DNA of 64,000 nt from Cocleimonas sp. (GTDB lineage: Bacteria; Pseudomonadota; Gammaproteobacteria; Thiotrichales; Thiotrichaceae), in contig JAKIUW010000001.1 of NCBI GenBank assembly GCA_021647365.1, forward strand, positions 62,001 through 126,000, in the 5' to 3' direction. The position numbers and the translations under genes are program-made. The notes below the pieces were generated by a model, which ran no database searches, was not told the origin of the DNA, and was given only the letters and a program-made list of their open reading frames with translations. Positions 1-8,394 of this stretch are shown here, in pieces; the first letter of the stretch is position 1; every line of letters starts with the position of its first letter.

Positions 1-41
1 CCACACTGTAAAAATACACAATCTCTCTCAATATAGGTACA

Positions 42-68
42 TTGCAGAGAAGTTTACTGTGGTATAAT
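42..68 (+). promoter_or_regulatory. rpoD promoter, extended -10
   Basis: An extended -10 element TGGTATAAT lies at 60-68, with a weak -35 candidate TTGCAG at 42-47 (15-bp spacing, short). An extended -10 can work without a good -35. The start codon is about 73 bases downstream of the -10. Assigned by sequence match only. Confidence 0.55.
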
Positions 69-141
69 GCGCGGCTAATTTTTTGCAGAAGATATAAATA
101 TAGTCTTTTGTAATGTAAAGGAAAGTAGGCAAATAAGATTT

Positions 142-2121
142 ATGACTAAGAAAACAACAAAAGCGACAAAAAAAGATAAAGCATTGGAAGTGAAAGCAAA
201 TCTTTCAGAAGAACTTGTTGACGAAGCAGTTGAAGGAGAAGCGAGTGCTGAGTCACCAGAAAACCAACAAGTATCAAGCCTAAAAACACTGATTTTAAAA
301 GGTAAAGAACAGGGCTATCTGACGTATACAGAAGTAAACGATCATTTACCTGACTCTATCGTTGATCCTGAACAAATTGAAGAAATTGTCACCATGATTG
401 GTGATATGGGTATCACTGTATACGAAAAAGCACCTGATCAAGACAGTCTAGCACTCACCGAAGAAACAACAGACACTGACGATGAAGCGGTAGAAGCAGC
501 AGCGGCGGCATTGACCAGTGTTGATAATGACTTTGGTCGCACCACTGACCCTGTGCGTATGTATATGCGTGAAATGGGTACAGTAGAACTGCTAACACGC
601 GAAGGTGAAATTCAAATCGCAATTCGTATTGAAGAAGGCCTGTTTGAAGTGCTGACTGCGTTGTCAGTATTCCCCGCATCTGCAGAATATTTACTCGATT
701 TTTATGCAAAAGTAGAAGCAGAGGAAAAACGTCTTACCGATCTTGTCATTGATTATGTTGACCCTAACGCAGAAAGACACGTGATTCCAGAGCCAGCACC
801 TATCGTAACGGCAGAATCACGCGAAGCCGCAGAAAAAGCAAAACAAGAAGCGATTGATAACGGTGAGGCAGAAGAGGAAGAGCCAGAAGATTTAGGGCCA
901 GATCCTGAGATAGCAAAAGAAAAATTTGGCGAGCTAAATGACTTTTATGTTCAAGCCTGTCAGGCCTGCGAGAATGATGATATTGAGCTTTATGAAGAAA
1001 TGCGTTCAGAGCAAGGGCGTAAATTACTTGAATTTAAACTGACTCAACCTATTATTTTAGAGATTGGTGCACAGATGCATCGTATTATCGATCGTATTCG
1101 CGGGCATGAGCGCCAGATTATGAAGTTCTGTGTGCAAAAAGCAGCGATGCCACGTAAAGACTTTATTACGACTTTCCCACAGAATGAAGTGAATCTTGAC
1201 TGGTTAGATGATTACATCAAAGAAAACCCTGATTATGAAGAGGCAATCGCTCCCTTTAGAGATGATATATTCTTCAATCAAAATCAGCTTATCAAATTAC
1301 AAAAAGAAACACGTTTATCGATTACACAAATCAAAGAGATTAATCGTACGGTTTCAGTCGGTGAAGCAAAAGCACGCCGTGCGAAGAAAGAAATGGTTGA
1401 AGCCAACTTACGCTTGGTAATTTCGATAGCAAAGAAATACACAAACCGTGGTCTACAATTCTTGGACTTGATTCAAGAAGGTAATATCGGCTTGATGAAA
1501 GCAGTAGATAAGTTTGAATACCGTCGTGGTTACAAATTCTCGACCTACGCAACATGGTGGATTCGACAGGCAATTACTCGTTCAATAGCTGACCAAGCGC
1601 GCACAATTCGTATACCCGTTCATATGATTGAAACAATCAATAAACTCAACCGTATCTCGCGTAAACTGTTACAAGAAAAAGGTAGAGAAGGTACACCAGA
1701 AGAACTCGCCATCGAAATGGAAATGCCAGAAGACAAGGTTCGCAAAGTAATGAAAATTGCTAAAGAGCCTATCTCAATGGAAACACCAATCGGAGATGAT
1801 GAAGATTCATCTTTAGGTGATTTCATCGAAGACGGCAACGTACAATCGCCAGTCGACTCAGCAACTTCAACAGGTTTAGGTGAAAGCACACGCGATGTAT
1901 TAGGTAGCCTGACACCACGTGAAGCGAAAGTATTAAGAATGCGCTTTGGCATCGATATGAACACAGATCACACCTTGGAAGAAGTCGGCAAACAGTTCGA
2001 CGTAACGCGTGAAAGAATCAGGCAAATTGAAGCAAAAGCATTAAGAAAATTGCGTCATCCGAGCCGATCAGATATGCTACGCAGCTTCTTGGAATTAGAT
2101 AAAGATGCAGGTGCATCTTAG
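142..2121 (+). CDS. rpoD: RNA polymerase sigma factor RpoD (sigma-70)
   Basis: Primary sigma factor that directs core RNA polymerase to housekeeping promoters. At 659 residues it has the usual length for a gammaproteobacterial RpoD. Visible parts in order: region 1.1 (about 45-110), the acidic non-conserved region (about 200-370), region 2 with the -10 recognition helix containing ATWWIRQAITRSIADQAR (about residues 470-490), region 3, and region 4 with the -35 helix-turn-helix VTRERIRQIEAKALRKLRHP near the C-terminus. The ATG is preceded by a purine-rich AAGGAAAG about 16 bases upstream. It is followed, as in E. coli, by a CAU-anticodon tRNA gene. No anomalies seen. Confidence 0.98.
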   Translation: MTKKTTKATKKDKALEVKANLSEELVDEAVEGEASAESPENQQVSSLKTLILKGKEQGYLTYTEVNDHLPDSIVDPEQIEEIVTMIGDMGITVYEKAPDQDSLALTEETTDTDDEAVEAAAAALTSVDNDFGRTTDPVRMYMREMGTVELLTREGEIQIAIRIEEGLFEVLTALSVFPASAEYLLDFYAKVEAEEKRLTDLVIDYVDPNAERHVIPEPAPIVTAESREAAEKAKQEAIDNGEAEEEEPEDLGPDPEIAKEKFGELNDFYVQACQACENDDIELYEEMRSEQGRKLLEFKLTQPIILEIGAQMHRIIDRIRGHERQIMKFCVQKAAMPRKDFITTFPQNEVNLDWLDDYIKENPDYEEAIAPFRDDIFFNQNQLIKLQKETRLSITQIKEINRTVSVGEAKARRAKKEMVEANLRLVISIAKKYTNRGLQFLDLIQEGNIGLMKAVDKFEYRRGYKFSTYATWWIRQAITRSIADQARTIRIPVHMIETINKLNRISRKLLQEKGREGTPEELAIEMEMPEDKVRKVMKIAKEPISMETPIGDDEDSSLGDFIEDGNVQSPVDSATSTGLGESTRDVLGSLTPREAKVLRMRFGIDMNTDHTLEEVGKQFDVTRERIRQIEAKALRKLRHPSRSDMLRSFLELDKDAGAS

Positions 2122-2208
2122 TATTATTCTCAATCTAGTTTCGAGTTAACTTTTATTGTTTATGGTTGTTACTCTTATTAAAGAGTCATCTATCAATAAC
2201 AACAAAAA

Positions 2209-2285
2209 GGGCCTGTAGCTCAGTTGGTTAGAGCAGTAGACTCATAATCTATTGGTCGAAGGTTCGAGTCCTTCCAGGCCCACCA
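2209..2285 (+). tRNA. ileX: tRNA-Ile2 (anticodon CAU, lysidine-type)
   Basis: A 77-base tRNA with a seven-pair acceptor stem (GGGCCTG with CAGGCCC), D loop AGTTGGTTAGA, anticodon loop CTCATAA giving CAU, T-loop GGTTCGAGTCC, and an encoded CCA end. A CAU anticodon fits elongator Met or Ile2. The position just downstream of rpoD matches E. coli ileX, and the variable/T-arm region GGTCGAAGGTTC resembles Ile2, so Ile2 is preferred. The 3' half is the integration target of the adjacent island; the integrated copy leaves this gene intact. Confidence 0.9.
2238..2285 (+). other. attL: island left junction, 48-bp core
   Basis: The 3' 48 bases of the tRNA gene, from the anticodon stem to the CCA, recur exactly at 20975-21022. 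This is the classic signature of a tyrosine-recombinase element integrated in a tRNA 3' end. The integrase gene starts 122 bases inside this junction. Confidence 0.93.
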
Positions 2286-2290
2286 TATGT

Positions 2291-2335
2291 AAAGCCCTAT
2301 AATCAGTATCTTACAGTGATTATAGGGCTTTTTTT
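2291..2335 (+). terminator. Rho-independent terminator after tRNA-Ile2
   Basis: A perfect 15-bp stem (2291-2305 with 2317-2331, arms AAAGCCCTATAATCA and its complement) ends in a run of seven T. It lies inside the island, so after integration the element supplies the tRNA terminator. The original chromosomal one is probably that at 21027-21056. Confidence 0.9.
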
Positions 2336-2360
2336 ATGTCTGGATTGAGCGAGGTTCTGT

Positions 2361-2382
2361 AAAAAGGTACAATAAAGGTACA
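2361..2382 (+). repeat. candidate integrase arm-site repeat, left
   Basis: A 22-base sequence containing two direct copies of AAAGGTACA (AAAAAGGTACA followed by ATAAAGGTACA) that recurs identically at 20834-20855 near the other end of the island. Repeated short motifs near both attachment sites are typical of integrase arm-binding sites. A further GGTACA lies at 2399-2404, next to the integrase start codon, so integrase might regulate itself (inference). Confidence 0.6.
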
Positions 2383-2407
2383 CTCACGAGATTCAGAGGG
2401 TACATTT

Positions 2408-3442
2408 ATGGCTACAATTGTTAAGACTCCAGCAGGTAATTGGAAAGCCCTTATTCGTATAAAAGGGTATCCTCCTTCTTCACAAACTTTTCGAGTTAAG
2501 AGGGATGCAACTAATTGGGCAAGAACCACGGAAGATGAAATTGTTCGTGGTATTTATATTCCTAGAAATAACTCTGAAAAGACCACTATTACTAATGCAT
2601 TGGGTCGCTATCTTAAAGAAGTTACGCCAACAAAAAAACCTACGACTCAAAAACTCGAAGCTAATAAAGCTAAGGTAATCCGTAAGCATCTTGGTAGTTA
2701 TACATTAGCGTCTTTAAATGCAGAAAAAATTACAAAATTTCGTGATCAACGCCTTTCTTTAGGGTTGAGTTCGACTACAGTTCGATTAGAGTTAGCTTTG
2801 CTTAGTCACTTATACACAATTGCTATTAAAGAGTGGGGTATGGGCTTACAAGCTAACCCTGTATTAAATGTGAGAAAGCCCAAACAATCAAAAGGTCGTG
2901 ATCGTCGATTAGAAGGCAATGAAGAACAAGAACTTTTAGCTACTTGTGAAGCATATAGTAATCCTATGCTTGCATGGATAGTAAAGTTAGCCTTATATAC
3001 GGGGATGCGTCATAGTGAAATTGTTAATCTTAAGCATAGTAGTGTAAATCTGGACAAGAGAACTCTATTTTTATCGGATACTAAAAATGGTGAATCTCGA
3101 ACAGTTCCCCTTTCAAATAAGGCAATAGGAGTTATCAGGGAAGTTCTTAATCACCCTATACGCCCAATAGATACTAATCTTTTGTTTTTTGGTGAGCCTG
3201 GTCGTGATGGCTTGCGCCGACCTTATGTGACAAGCAAGATATGGACTGAAGCAAGAAAAAAAGCTGGTATAGAAGGGCTTCGATTCCATGATCTACGCCA
3301 TGAAGCCACTAGCCGTTTTGTTGAAGCAGGCCTTTCAGACTTGGAAGTTTCTTCCATAACAGGGCATAAAAGCATGCAGATGCTAAAACGTTATACACAC
3401 CTTAGAACTGAAAATCTTTCTGATAAAATTGCTGATATTTAA
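2408..3442 (+). CDS. int: tyrosine site-specific integrase
   Basis: Catalyses integration and excision of the element at the tRNA-Ile2 site. The 344-residue protein has a SAM-like core-binding domain (about 60-165) and a catalytic domain with TGMRHSE (first Arg, about residue 200), HDLRHEATSRF (His-X-X-Arg, about 293-296), and GHKSMQMLKRYTHL (His about 318, nucleophilic Tyr about 328). All main catalytic residues are present, so it is probably active. A Shine-Dalgarno AGAGGG lies 8 bases before the ATG. Its stop codon abuts that of the convergent 416-residue gene with no gap. It belongs to the phage-integrase family; closer assignment needs a database search. Confidence 0.95.
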   Translation: MATIVKTPAGNWKALIRIKGYPPSSQTFRVKRDATNWARTTEDEIVRGIYIPRNNSEKTTITNALGRYLKEVTPTKKPTTQKLEANKAKVIRKHLGSYTLASLNAEKITKFRDQRLSLGLSSTTVRLELALLSHLYTIAIKEWGMGLQANPVLNVRKPKQSKGRDRRLEGNEEQELLATCEAYSNPMLAWIVKLALYTGMRHSEIVNLKHSSVNLDKRTLFLSDTKNGESRTVPLSNKAIGVIREVLNHPIRPIDTNLLFFGEPGRDGLRRPYVTSKIWTEARKKAGIEGLRFHDLRHEATSRFVEAGLSDLEVSSITGHKSMQMLKRYTHLRTENLSDKIADI

Positions 3443-4693
3443 TTAATAAGGGGAAGGACTTAGAGGATTTCTTCGAGAGCTGGAATAATGAATAACTTCA
3501 CGTGACCCAGCCTTAGCAGCAGCAAAAGGTGTTAGTATTTTATTAATAGCCTCACTTTTATTGAAGCCAGCTCTTTCAAATAGTTTGTAGTAATAATTTC
3601 TCATGTCATCTAGTAAGCTAAAAGTAGTTTGGGTAATGTCGGATACTTTATTTATAGAATCTACATTTTTAGCATGGTAATCTCTATAGAACTGAGAAAG
3701 TTCTTTTTCAGTTGAATATTCTTGTAGGATCACACCGAAGGTTTCTGCAAGTGTATTTAACGGTTGATTCACTTTATTTAAGCTAGGTAGGTCATCATAT
3801 TTTGGATTGATGCGACGCCTTTTCTCTATTTCCTTAGCCTTTTTTGATGAGAAGTAATCAGTGTAAAATGATGATGTTACATAGGTAGATAAACTGGAAA
3901 TTATTTTAATATTCTTATCATTTATCATAAAAGAGCGCTCATCTTTTAAAATAAAGTCTATACAATTTAATGCTGTAAGGAAATCTAACAGCAAATCATT
4001 TTTATAATTAGACTCGTTATCGGTATTTGTGCAAAGCAAGCAAAACATATATGGAATTATTGAGCCAAAATAATACCTTTGGTAAATACCAGCAATAAAT
4101 TTTGGTATATCAATCCCAGCGTATGATGCGGCTCCAATAGTTAGGTCATATTGTTCATGCTGTCTAGAGTCTGTGATTCTACTGTGAGTATTGGAATAGC
4201 GGTAACCTGCTCGTGAGCTTGGGCCTGATATAGACAGGTATGCACATCCATCTTCACTTATTTTTGGCGCCCAATCCTCAGTAATTCTTCCTAAAGACTC
4301 AATGGCCTCATTTTGAGCATACTGCTTTTTAATAGTTTTGAAATCAATACTACTTAAATATAATTGGAAACGATTTGTAAATTTTGATCGTCCAAACCAT
4401 TTATTGGCTAGACCATTAAATGCCTTATCTATTTCTATTTGTTTTTTAGGCTCGGGTAAAGACAGTCCACGCCACCAACGGCTGAATCTACCACTGCAAA
4501 TAAAATCATCAGCATCAGTAGAATTCATAATGATATTCAATGCAGAAAGTACTTTTTCATACTCTTGAGTGTCCCCCAATACAAACTCTCTTTTTAGTAA
4601 AATTGATTTCAATTCACGTGAAAATCCTTTTGCCCTAATGGATTTTGTGAATAAAAAGTCATTACCTTTGTATTTTGCAATTTCATACATCAT
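3443..4693 (-). CDS. hypothetical protein of the mobile element (416 aa)
   Basis: I do not recognise this family. It is a 416-residue, apparently soluble protein without a signal peptide or clear membrane segment. It has a basic stretch KEIEKRRRINPKYDD in the second half and a Ser/Arg-rich C-terminus (SSSRRNPLSPSPY). It is convergent with the integrase, with adjacent stop codons, and divergent from the small HTH gene at 4810. The position between integrase and replication module suggests a role in element maintenance, but no catalytic motif supports a function. Length, clean frame and ordinary composition make it a credible gene. Confidence 0.8.
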   Translation of the reverse strand: MMYEIAKYKGNDFLFTKSIRAKGFSRELKSILLKREFVLGDTQEYEKVLSALNIIMNSTDADDFICSGRFSRWWRGLSLPEPKKQIEIDKAFNGLANKWFGRSKFTNRFQLYLSSIDFKTIKKQYAQNEAIESLGRITEDWAPKISEDGCAYLSISGPSSRAGYRYSNTHSRITDSRQHEQYDLTIGAASYAGIDIPKFIAGIYQRYYFGSIIPYMFCLLCTNTDNESNYKNDLLLDFLTALNCIDFILKDERSFMINDKNIKIISSLSTYVTSSFYTDYFSSKKAKEIEKRRRINPKYDDLPSLNKVNQPLNTLAETFGVILQEYSTEKELSQFYRDYHAKNVDSINKVSDITQTTFSLLDDMRNYYYKLFERAGFNKSEAINKILTPFAAAKAGSREVIHYSSSRRNPLSPSPY

Positions 4694-4809
4694 TGAAAAA
4701 TAACAATGTTCTGCTTTCGTGTCAATTTATCGAACCAAACCTACTTTGTAATTCAATTAGCGTTAAAGAAGAATAGCCATCGTTAATACTAAGTAATGAA
4801 GATTAAACA

Positions 4810-5031
4810 ATGGCAACTACTTTAAATTATTTGTTAGAAAAATATGGCCCTTTGATGACTTTAGAGGCTTTGGCAAAAACACTTGACCGTTCACCTCAAG
4901 GGTTGCGTGTTTCATTGAATTCAAAGTCTGAAATATCGAATAAAATTAATGGATGTAGAAGTAATAACATAGGCAGAAGGATGTATTTTAAAACGGAGGC
5001 TATAGCTAACATTATTGACGGGTTAGCATAG
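4810..5031 (+). CDS. small HTH DNA-binding protein, possible excisionase/control protein
   Basis: A 73-residue protein with a predicted helix-turn-helix (MTLEALAKTLDRSPQGLRVS, about residues 16-35) and a C-terminal RMYFKTEAIANIIDG segment like the wing or recognition end of small excisionase-like or AlpA-like proteins. It sits between the integrase region and repA, where many integrative elements encode a recombination directionality factor or replication control protein. The function is inferred from size, HTH and position only. Confidence 0.7.
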   Translation: MATTLNYLLEKYGPLMTLEALAKTLDRSPQGLRVSLNSKSEISNKINGCRSNNIGRRMYFKTEAIANIIDGLA

Positions 5032-5116
5032 TAATGTGTGCCAATGCATTCTCAATAAAGGGGCGATTAATTAATGTAGGTATCTTAACTACTCAGCTTT
5101 TACAGAGTAGTAAATT

Positions 5117-5983
5117 TTGAAAAAAAAGAAGTCGCTGCTTCTTCCTGAGCGACACCCTACAAGAGATTTTTTCACTTGCGATATTCTCGATCCTTCATTC
5201 AAGGATGATCTTGCTAGTATGGAACATCCTATATTTTCCTTAGCGACAAAACCAGATGTAAGTGTCAGGCTGTATAAGCACAATGGAAATGAACTTGAAG
5301 TTATACCTAGTATTTTGGGGGTGGCAACAATATGGGATAAGGATATTTTAATTTACTGTATAAGCCAAATTGTAGAAGGACATAACAGAGGGCGTACAGA
5401 TATATCTAAAACAGTCAGAATGACGGTTTATGACTACCTTAGAACCACTAATAAGTCTACTGCTGGTTCAATCTATGAGCGCTTGCCAGCATCTCTTGAC
5501 CGTTTGGCTGGTACACGGGTTAAAACGAATATCAAAACTAACGGAGAAAGAATAAAGGAGGGATTTGGATTAATTGATAAATGGAAAGTCGTTGAAAAAT
5601 CCTCATCCGATGAAAAGATGACCGCTATTGAAATCACACTATCAGATTGGCTTTACAATGCGGCAAAAGGGAACGATGTATTAACGCTTGATCGAGACTA
5701 TTTTCGCCTTCGTAAAGGGCTAGAGCGTAGAATATATGAGCTTGCAAGAAAACACTGTGGAAATCAAAAAAAGTGGAAAATTAGACTTAAGCTGTTGCAC
5801 AAAAAATCAGGTTCAAAGTCTACGATAAAAGAATTTAGAAGAAATATCAAAGAAATAATTAGCTGTAACCATTTGCCAGGTTATAGAGTTTACTTTATCA
5901 ATGACCGTGATTTAGTCGTGTTTTACAGTAGAAATGGAAATGATGAGTTAATTAAAGATGTAATTCAAGGCGCTCTATTTTAG
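5117..5983 (+). CDS. repA: RepA-type replication initiator protein
   Basis: Plasmid replication initiator of the RPA family (Replication initiator protein A). The N-terminus, LLPERHPTRDFFTCDI followed by ASMEHPIFSLATKPD, carries the features I know from this family, followed by two winged-helix-like regions (KTVRMTVYDYLRTT; DRDYFRLRKGLERRIYELAR). It should bind the iterons just downstream (6094-6180) to open the origin. The start is TTG at 5117: the first in-frame ATG (5219) would remove the conserved RHP-RDFF segment. Length (288) is normal. An initiator in a tRNA-integrated element implies that the excised form can replicate. Codon use does not look disrupted. Confidence 0.87.
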   Translation: MKKKKSLLLPERHPTRDFFTCDILDPSFKDDLASMEHPIFSLATKPDVSVRLYKHNGNELEVIPSILGVATIWDKDILIYCISQIVEGHNRGRTDISKTVRMTVYDYLRTTNKSTAGSIYERLPASLDRLAGTRVKTNIKTNGERIKEGFGLIDKWKVVEKSSSDEKMTAIEITLSDWLYNAAKGNDVLTLDRDYFRLRKGLERRIYELARKHCGNQKKWKIRLKLLHKKSGSKSTIKEFRRNIKEIISCNHLPGYRVYFINDRDLVVFYSRNGNDELIKDVIQGALF

Positions 5984-6093
5984 GATTTAACCTACTCTCT
6001 GCTTTATGTTCTGTAAGGCATTAATATACGGTCAATATTTAACTTTTCTGGTGTGGGTATCAAGACTTTTCTCTTATCATCTTTTTGTGAAAG

Positions 6094-6180
6094 TATCGTA
6101 CTATCACCCACCTAACCCTGTGGATTCTATCGTACTATCACCCACCATAGGTATGAAAGTACCATCGTACTATCACCCAC
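6094..6180 (+). repeat. three iterons downstream of repA
   Basis: Three direct copies of TATCGTACTATCACCCACC at 6094-6112, 6128-6146 and (one changed base, last base missing) 6163-6180. Starts are 34 and 35 bases apart, about three helical turns, so the copies face the same side of the helix. This is the pattern of initiator-binding iterons beside a rep gene. Confidence 0.85.
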
Positions 6181-6187
6181 TAAAACT

Positions 6188-6277
6188 TGTTTAAGTTATT
6201 GATATTGATGTTCTTTTGAAAGTGTAACTCGCGCGTGCGTGCGCGCGTTTAACTTAAACATATTATTAACAATAATA
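6188..6277. other. candidate replication origin (inverted repeats, alternating CG tract, AT-rich palindrome)
   Basis: Immediately after the iterons are an 11-bp perfect inverted repeat (TGTTTAAGTTA at 6188-6198 with its complement at 6250-6260), an 18-base alternating purine-pyrimidine tract of C/G/T (6230-6247) within it, and a 17-bp AT-rich palindrome TATTATTAACAATAATA (6261-6277) suitable as an unwinding element. Together with the iterons this looks like an origin. Function is inferred from layout. Confidence 0.6.
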
Positions 6278-6397
6278 GGGTTTGTGTAAGACACCAAAGA
6301 TGCTTATTGGAGGCGCTATCCTTAAAAGGAGGGGGGTAATCTGCTTGTTGAGCAGGTGCTGTATAATAAACAAAATTTCATTTTTAAGGTGATGTTA

Positions 6398-6688
6398 ATG
6401 GATAAGTATAATTCTGATTTTTGGGTTCAGTTTTCACCAATCCTTTTTCTTGTTTTTTTAGGCTTACTAATTCTTTGGATTAAGTGGCCTGAAGAGAAAG
6501 CTAGAATGAAACAGTGCAGAGAAGCCAGAGAGAAACGAGAAAAAAATAAAGGCAGTGCTACTGATCTGGCGATAGTTACTATGCCTATCTGGATGGATAG
6601 TGAAGCTATTTCAGACTCAAAGATAAGCAATAGCGGTTCTGATATTGAGAGTTCATCATCATCAAGAGATTGGGATTTTTTTCTTTAA
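6398..6688 (+). CDS. small membrane protein, unknown function
   Basis: I do not recognise the family. From the ATG at 6398 it is 96 residues: one strong membrane segment (SPILFLVFLGLLILWIKW, about residues 12-29), then a highly charged KARMKQCREAREKREKNKG stretch and a Ser/Asp-rich acidic tail. The ATG at 6398 is chosen because AAGGTG (6386-6391) sits six bases upstream; ATG 6392 is an alternative. It lies just beyond the candidate origin. A helical membrane anchor with a basic cytoplasmic region could be a partition, entry-exclusion or toxin-like factor, but nothing here decides. Confidence 0.6.
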   Translation: MDKYNSDFWVQFSPILFLVFLGLLILWIKWPEEKARMKQCREAREKREKNKGSATDLAIVTMPIWMDSEAISDSKISNSGSDIESSSSSRDWDFFL

Positions 6689-6783
6689 AGTTAGATTGGT
6701 TAAAAATTTATAACTTACATTAGTGAATGAACTGCAATGATTCATTGGGTTTAATTCATTAAACCCTTGCTAACTCTTAGTTT

Positions 6784-6844
6784 TTTGAACGAGGGAGTCA
6801 AGTTGAATCGTGTTGTTCTATTCTGCTTGACTCCCTCGTTCAAA
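6784..6844. repeat. 19-bp perfect inverted repeat
   Basis: Arms TTTGAACGAGGGAGTCAAG (6784-6802) and its exact complement (6826-6844) with a 23-base spacer. It is strong enough to form a cruciform or RNA hairpin; the T-run further downstream (6851-6858) might make it a terminator. Confidence 0.8.
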
Positions 6845-6893
6845 ATACTGTTTTTTTTGCCTTCGGCGAGGTTACAGGAAGAACGGCATCTTA

Positions 6894-6937
6894 TGCTCCG
6901 TCTCTTTCTATTTTGTAAAAATGAAAGTGACGGAGCA
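6894..6937. repeat. 15-bp inverted repeat with one mismatch
   Basis: Arms TGCTCCGTCTCTTTC (6894-6908) and GAAAGTGACGGAGCA (6923-6937) with a 14-base spacer, 50 bases after the previous hairpin. Confidence 0.7.
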
Positions 6938-7232
6938 CGAAATCAACTGATACCAGCTTTGGGATATAGGGTTTAGAGTAGCCTAACTTGTGCAAGTGTC
7001 TTTTTAACGGTAGTATGAATACATAAAATGTTTTACTGTTCATTAAAAACAGATGTTTTCTTACAAAGTGTTTAAGCGAGAAAAAGGTTCTAACCTGACA
7101 CTAAATTGCTACAAAATATGCTTGAAAGAGCAAAACTGTCACATCAATAATTCTTAAGAATTAAAATTTATTTACTGCAGTAATTGCGGTACTAAGCCCT
7201 TTTACAAAAAATATTTGCTGATAAGTGGTACA

Positions 7233-7290
7233 GAGACTAATTCGACCACTGCGCCAGCAGTCCGAATTTATAGTCTCGTGTGCTTTTTTT
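7233..7290 (+). terminator. nested stem-loop with T-run (terminator or sRNA 3' end)
   Basis: Outer arms GAGACTA and TAGTCTC, second arms ATTCG and CGAAT, and an inner ACTG/CAGT hairpin are followed by GTGTGCTTTTTTT. This resembles a Rho-independent terminator with a longer structured stem, possibly ending an untranslated RNA transcribed from the preceding stretch. Confidence 0.5.
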
Positions 7291-7504
7291 ATTAATCGCG
7301 CGGGAGGAAAAATATAGCGCAAAAACAACGAAAGAGTTAGTCCAAGCCTTAAGAGAACTTATACGATTTTTTAAGGGATCATTGCAAAAAATATATTCAG
7401 CTATGGCTCAATATATTTGGCAATTTAATTACATTAAACAGTATTTAATGCCGTGCATTTTTTATGAATGCCAATGGGAGAACTATAATTTTTGAGGTTA
7501 GCTT

Positions 7505-8389
7505 ATGTCACATCGCACAGATTATCAGCTTAAAATGATACTAAAATACAATAAGGATGGTAGTCAAAATACTTGTGAAACTCGACACCAAAATTTGACA
7601 AGATTCATTAAGCACATGCAAGAAAAACGAGGTTATTCTAATCATTGGGATTTGCATAAACTTGGAAAAAAAGAAATACATCGCTATGTCCATGATCTCA
7701 AAAATAGAGGTTTAGCACATCGTACTATCGAAAATAACTTAAAAGATATTCGTTGGTTATCAACCAAGGTTAATCGGGAGAATTTTATGCCATCAAATCG
7801 TGATTGTGGACTTAAAAAGCGTTCGTTCAGCAATGTTAATAAGGCTATTCGCCTGAATACTTCGCATTTGTCTAGTATGAATGAACGGATGCAGCTTATT
7901 AATAGGTTAAAAGCAGAATTTGGATTAAGAGAGAAAGAAGCTCTTAAATTTGGTCATTCACTTGCAACGGCACAAGAGGGAAAGGTTTTTCTCAAAGATA
8001 CCTGGTGTAAGAATGGTCGTCCTCGTACTATCGAAATCGTAAATGATAGACAGAAGCTGCTTTTGGTAGAGGTGGGGGAATTTCAAAAAGAACATGGAGA
8101 TTACTCGATGATTCCTCATGATTTGAAGTTCGATACTTACCGTAATTATGTTCAATCTAATAGTAAAGAGTTGGATATTAGAGGGCATTCATTTCGCCAT
8201 CAGTGGGCGCAAGATCGATTTAAGCAGCTGAGTGGGCTGGATTGCCCTATTGCTGGAGGCTCTAGTTATACAAATTTAAGTGCTGCAGAGCAATCTCAAT
8301 GGGACAATGCTTCAGCTATAGTAAATCAAGAGTTGGGGCATGGTAAAGGCAGGATGGATATAACGGCGACTTATATAGGTGTGGGATGA
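7505..8389 (+). CDS. second tyrosine recombinase, Integrase_1 type
   Basis: A 294-residue protein resembling the 'integrase domain-containing protein' family (phage integrase SAM-like N-terminal domain plus Integrase_1 domain). The N-terminal domain (about 20-100) has RHQNLTRFIKHMQEKRGY. The catalytic part has LREKEALKF (first Arg), RGHSFRHQWAQDRF (His-X-X-Arg) and ELGHGKGRMDITATYIG (His and candidate Tyr nucleophile). It may resolve multimers of the excised circle or recombine a different site; such proteins are found on integrative and plasmid elements. It is convergent with the 40-residue gene at 8395. Confidence 0.82.
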   Translation: MSHRTDYQLKMILKYNKDGSQNTCETRHQNLTRFIKHMQEKRGYSNHWDLHKLGKKEIHRYVHDLKNRGLAHRTIENNLKDIRWLSTKVNRENFMPSNRDCGLKKRSFSNVNKAIRLNTSHLSSMNERMQLINRLKAEFGLREKEALKFGHSLATAQEGKVFLKDTWCKNGRPRTIEIVNDRQKLLLVEVGEFQKEHGDYSMIPHDLKFDTYRNYVQSNSKELDIRGHSFRHQWAQDRFKQLSGLDCPIAGGSSYTNLSAAEQSQWDNASAIVNQELGHGKGRMDITATYIGVG

Positions 8390-8394
8390 AATAG

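Larger units (their letters stand above)
6689..7504. other. 816-bp mostly non-coding stretch with hairpins
   Basis: There is no convincing gene between the small membrane protein and the second recombinase. It contains two tandem hairpins (6784-6844, 6894-6937) and a nested stem-loop with a T-run (7233-7290). Short frames crossing it have no Shine-Dalgarno and are interrupted by the hairpins. It may hold a small RNA or cis-acting sites of the element. Confidence 0.6.

Noticed and set aside
6094..6180. CRISPR-like array
   Set aside because: Three 18-19-base direct repeats with 15-16-base intervening sequence beside repA fit iterons; repeats and spacers are too short for CRISPR and no cas genes are present.
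6767..6976. 69-residue open frame
   Set aside because: It runs through two strong inverted repeats and has no Shine-Dalgarno or recognisable motif.
7280..7495. 71-residue open frame before the second recombinase
   Set aside because: It starts in the T-run of a terminator-like hairpin, and its composition is not protein-like; no good start signal.
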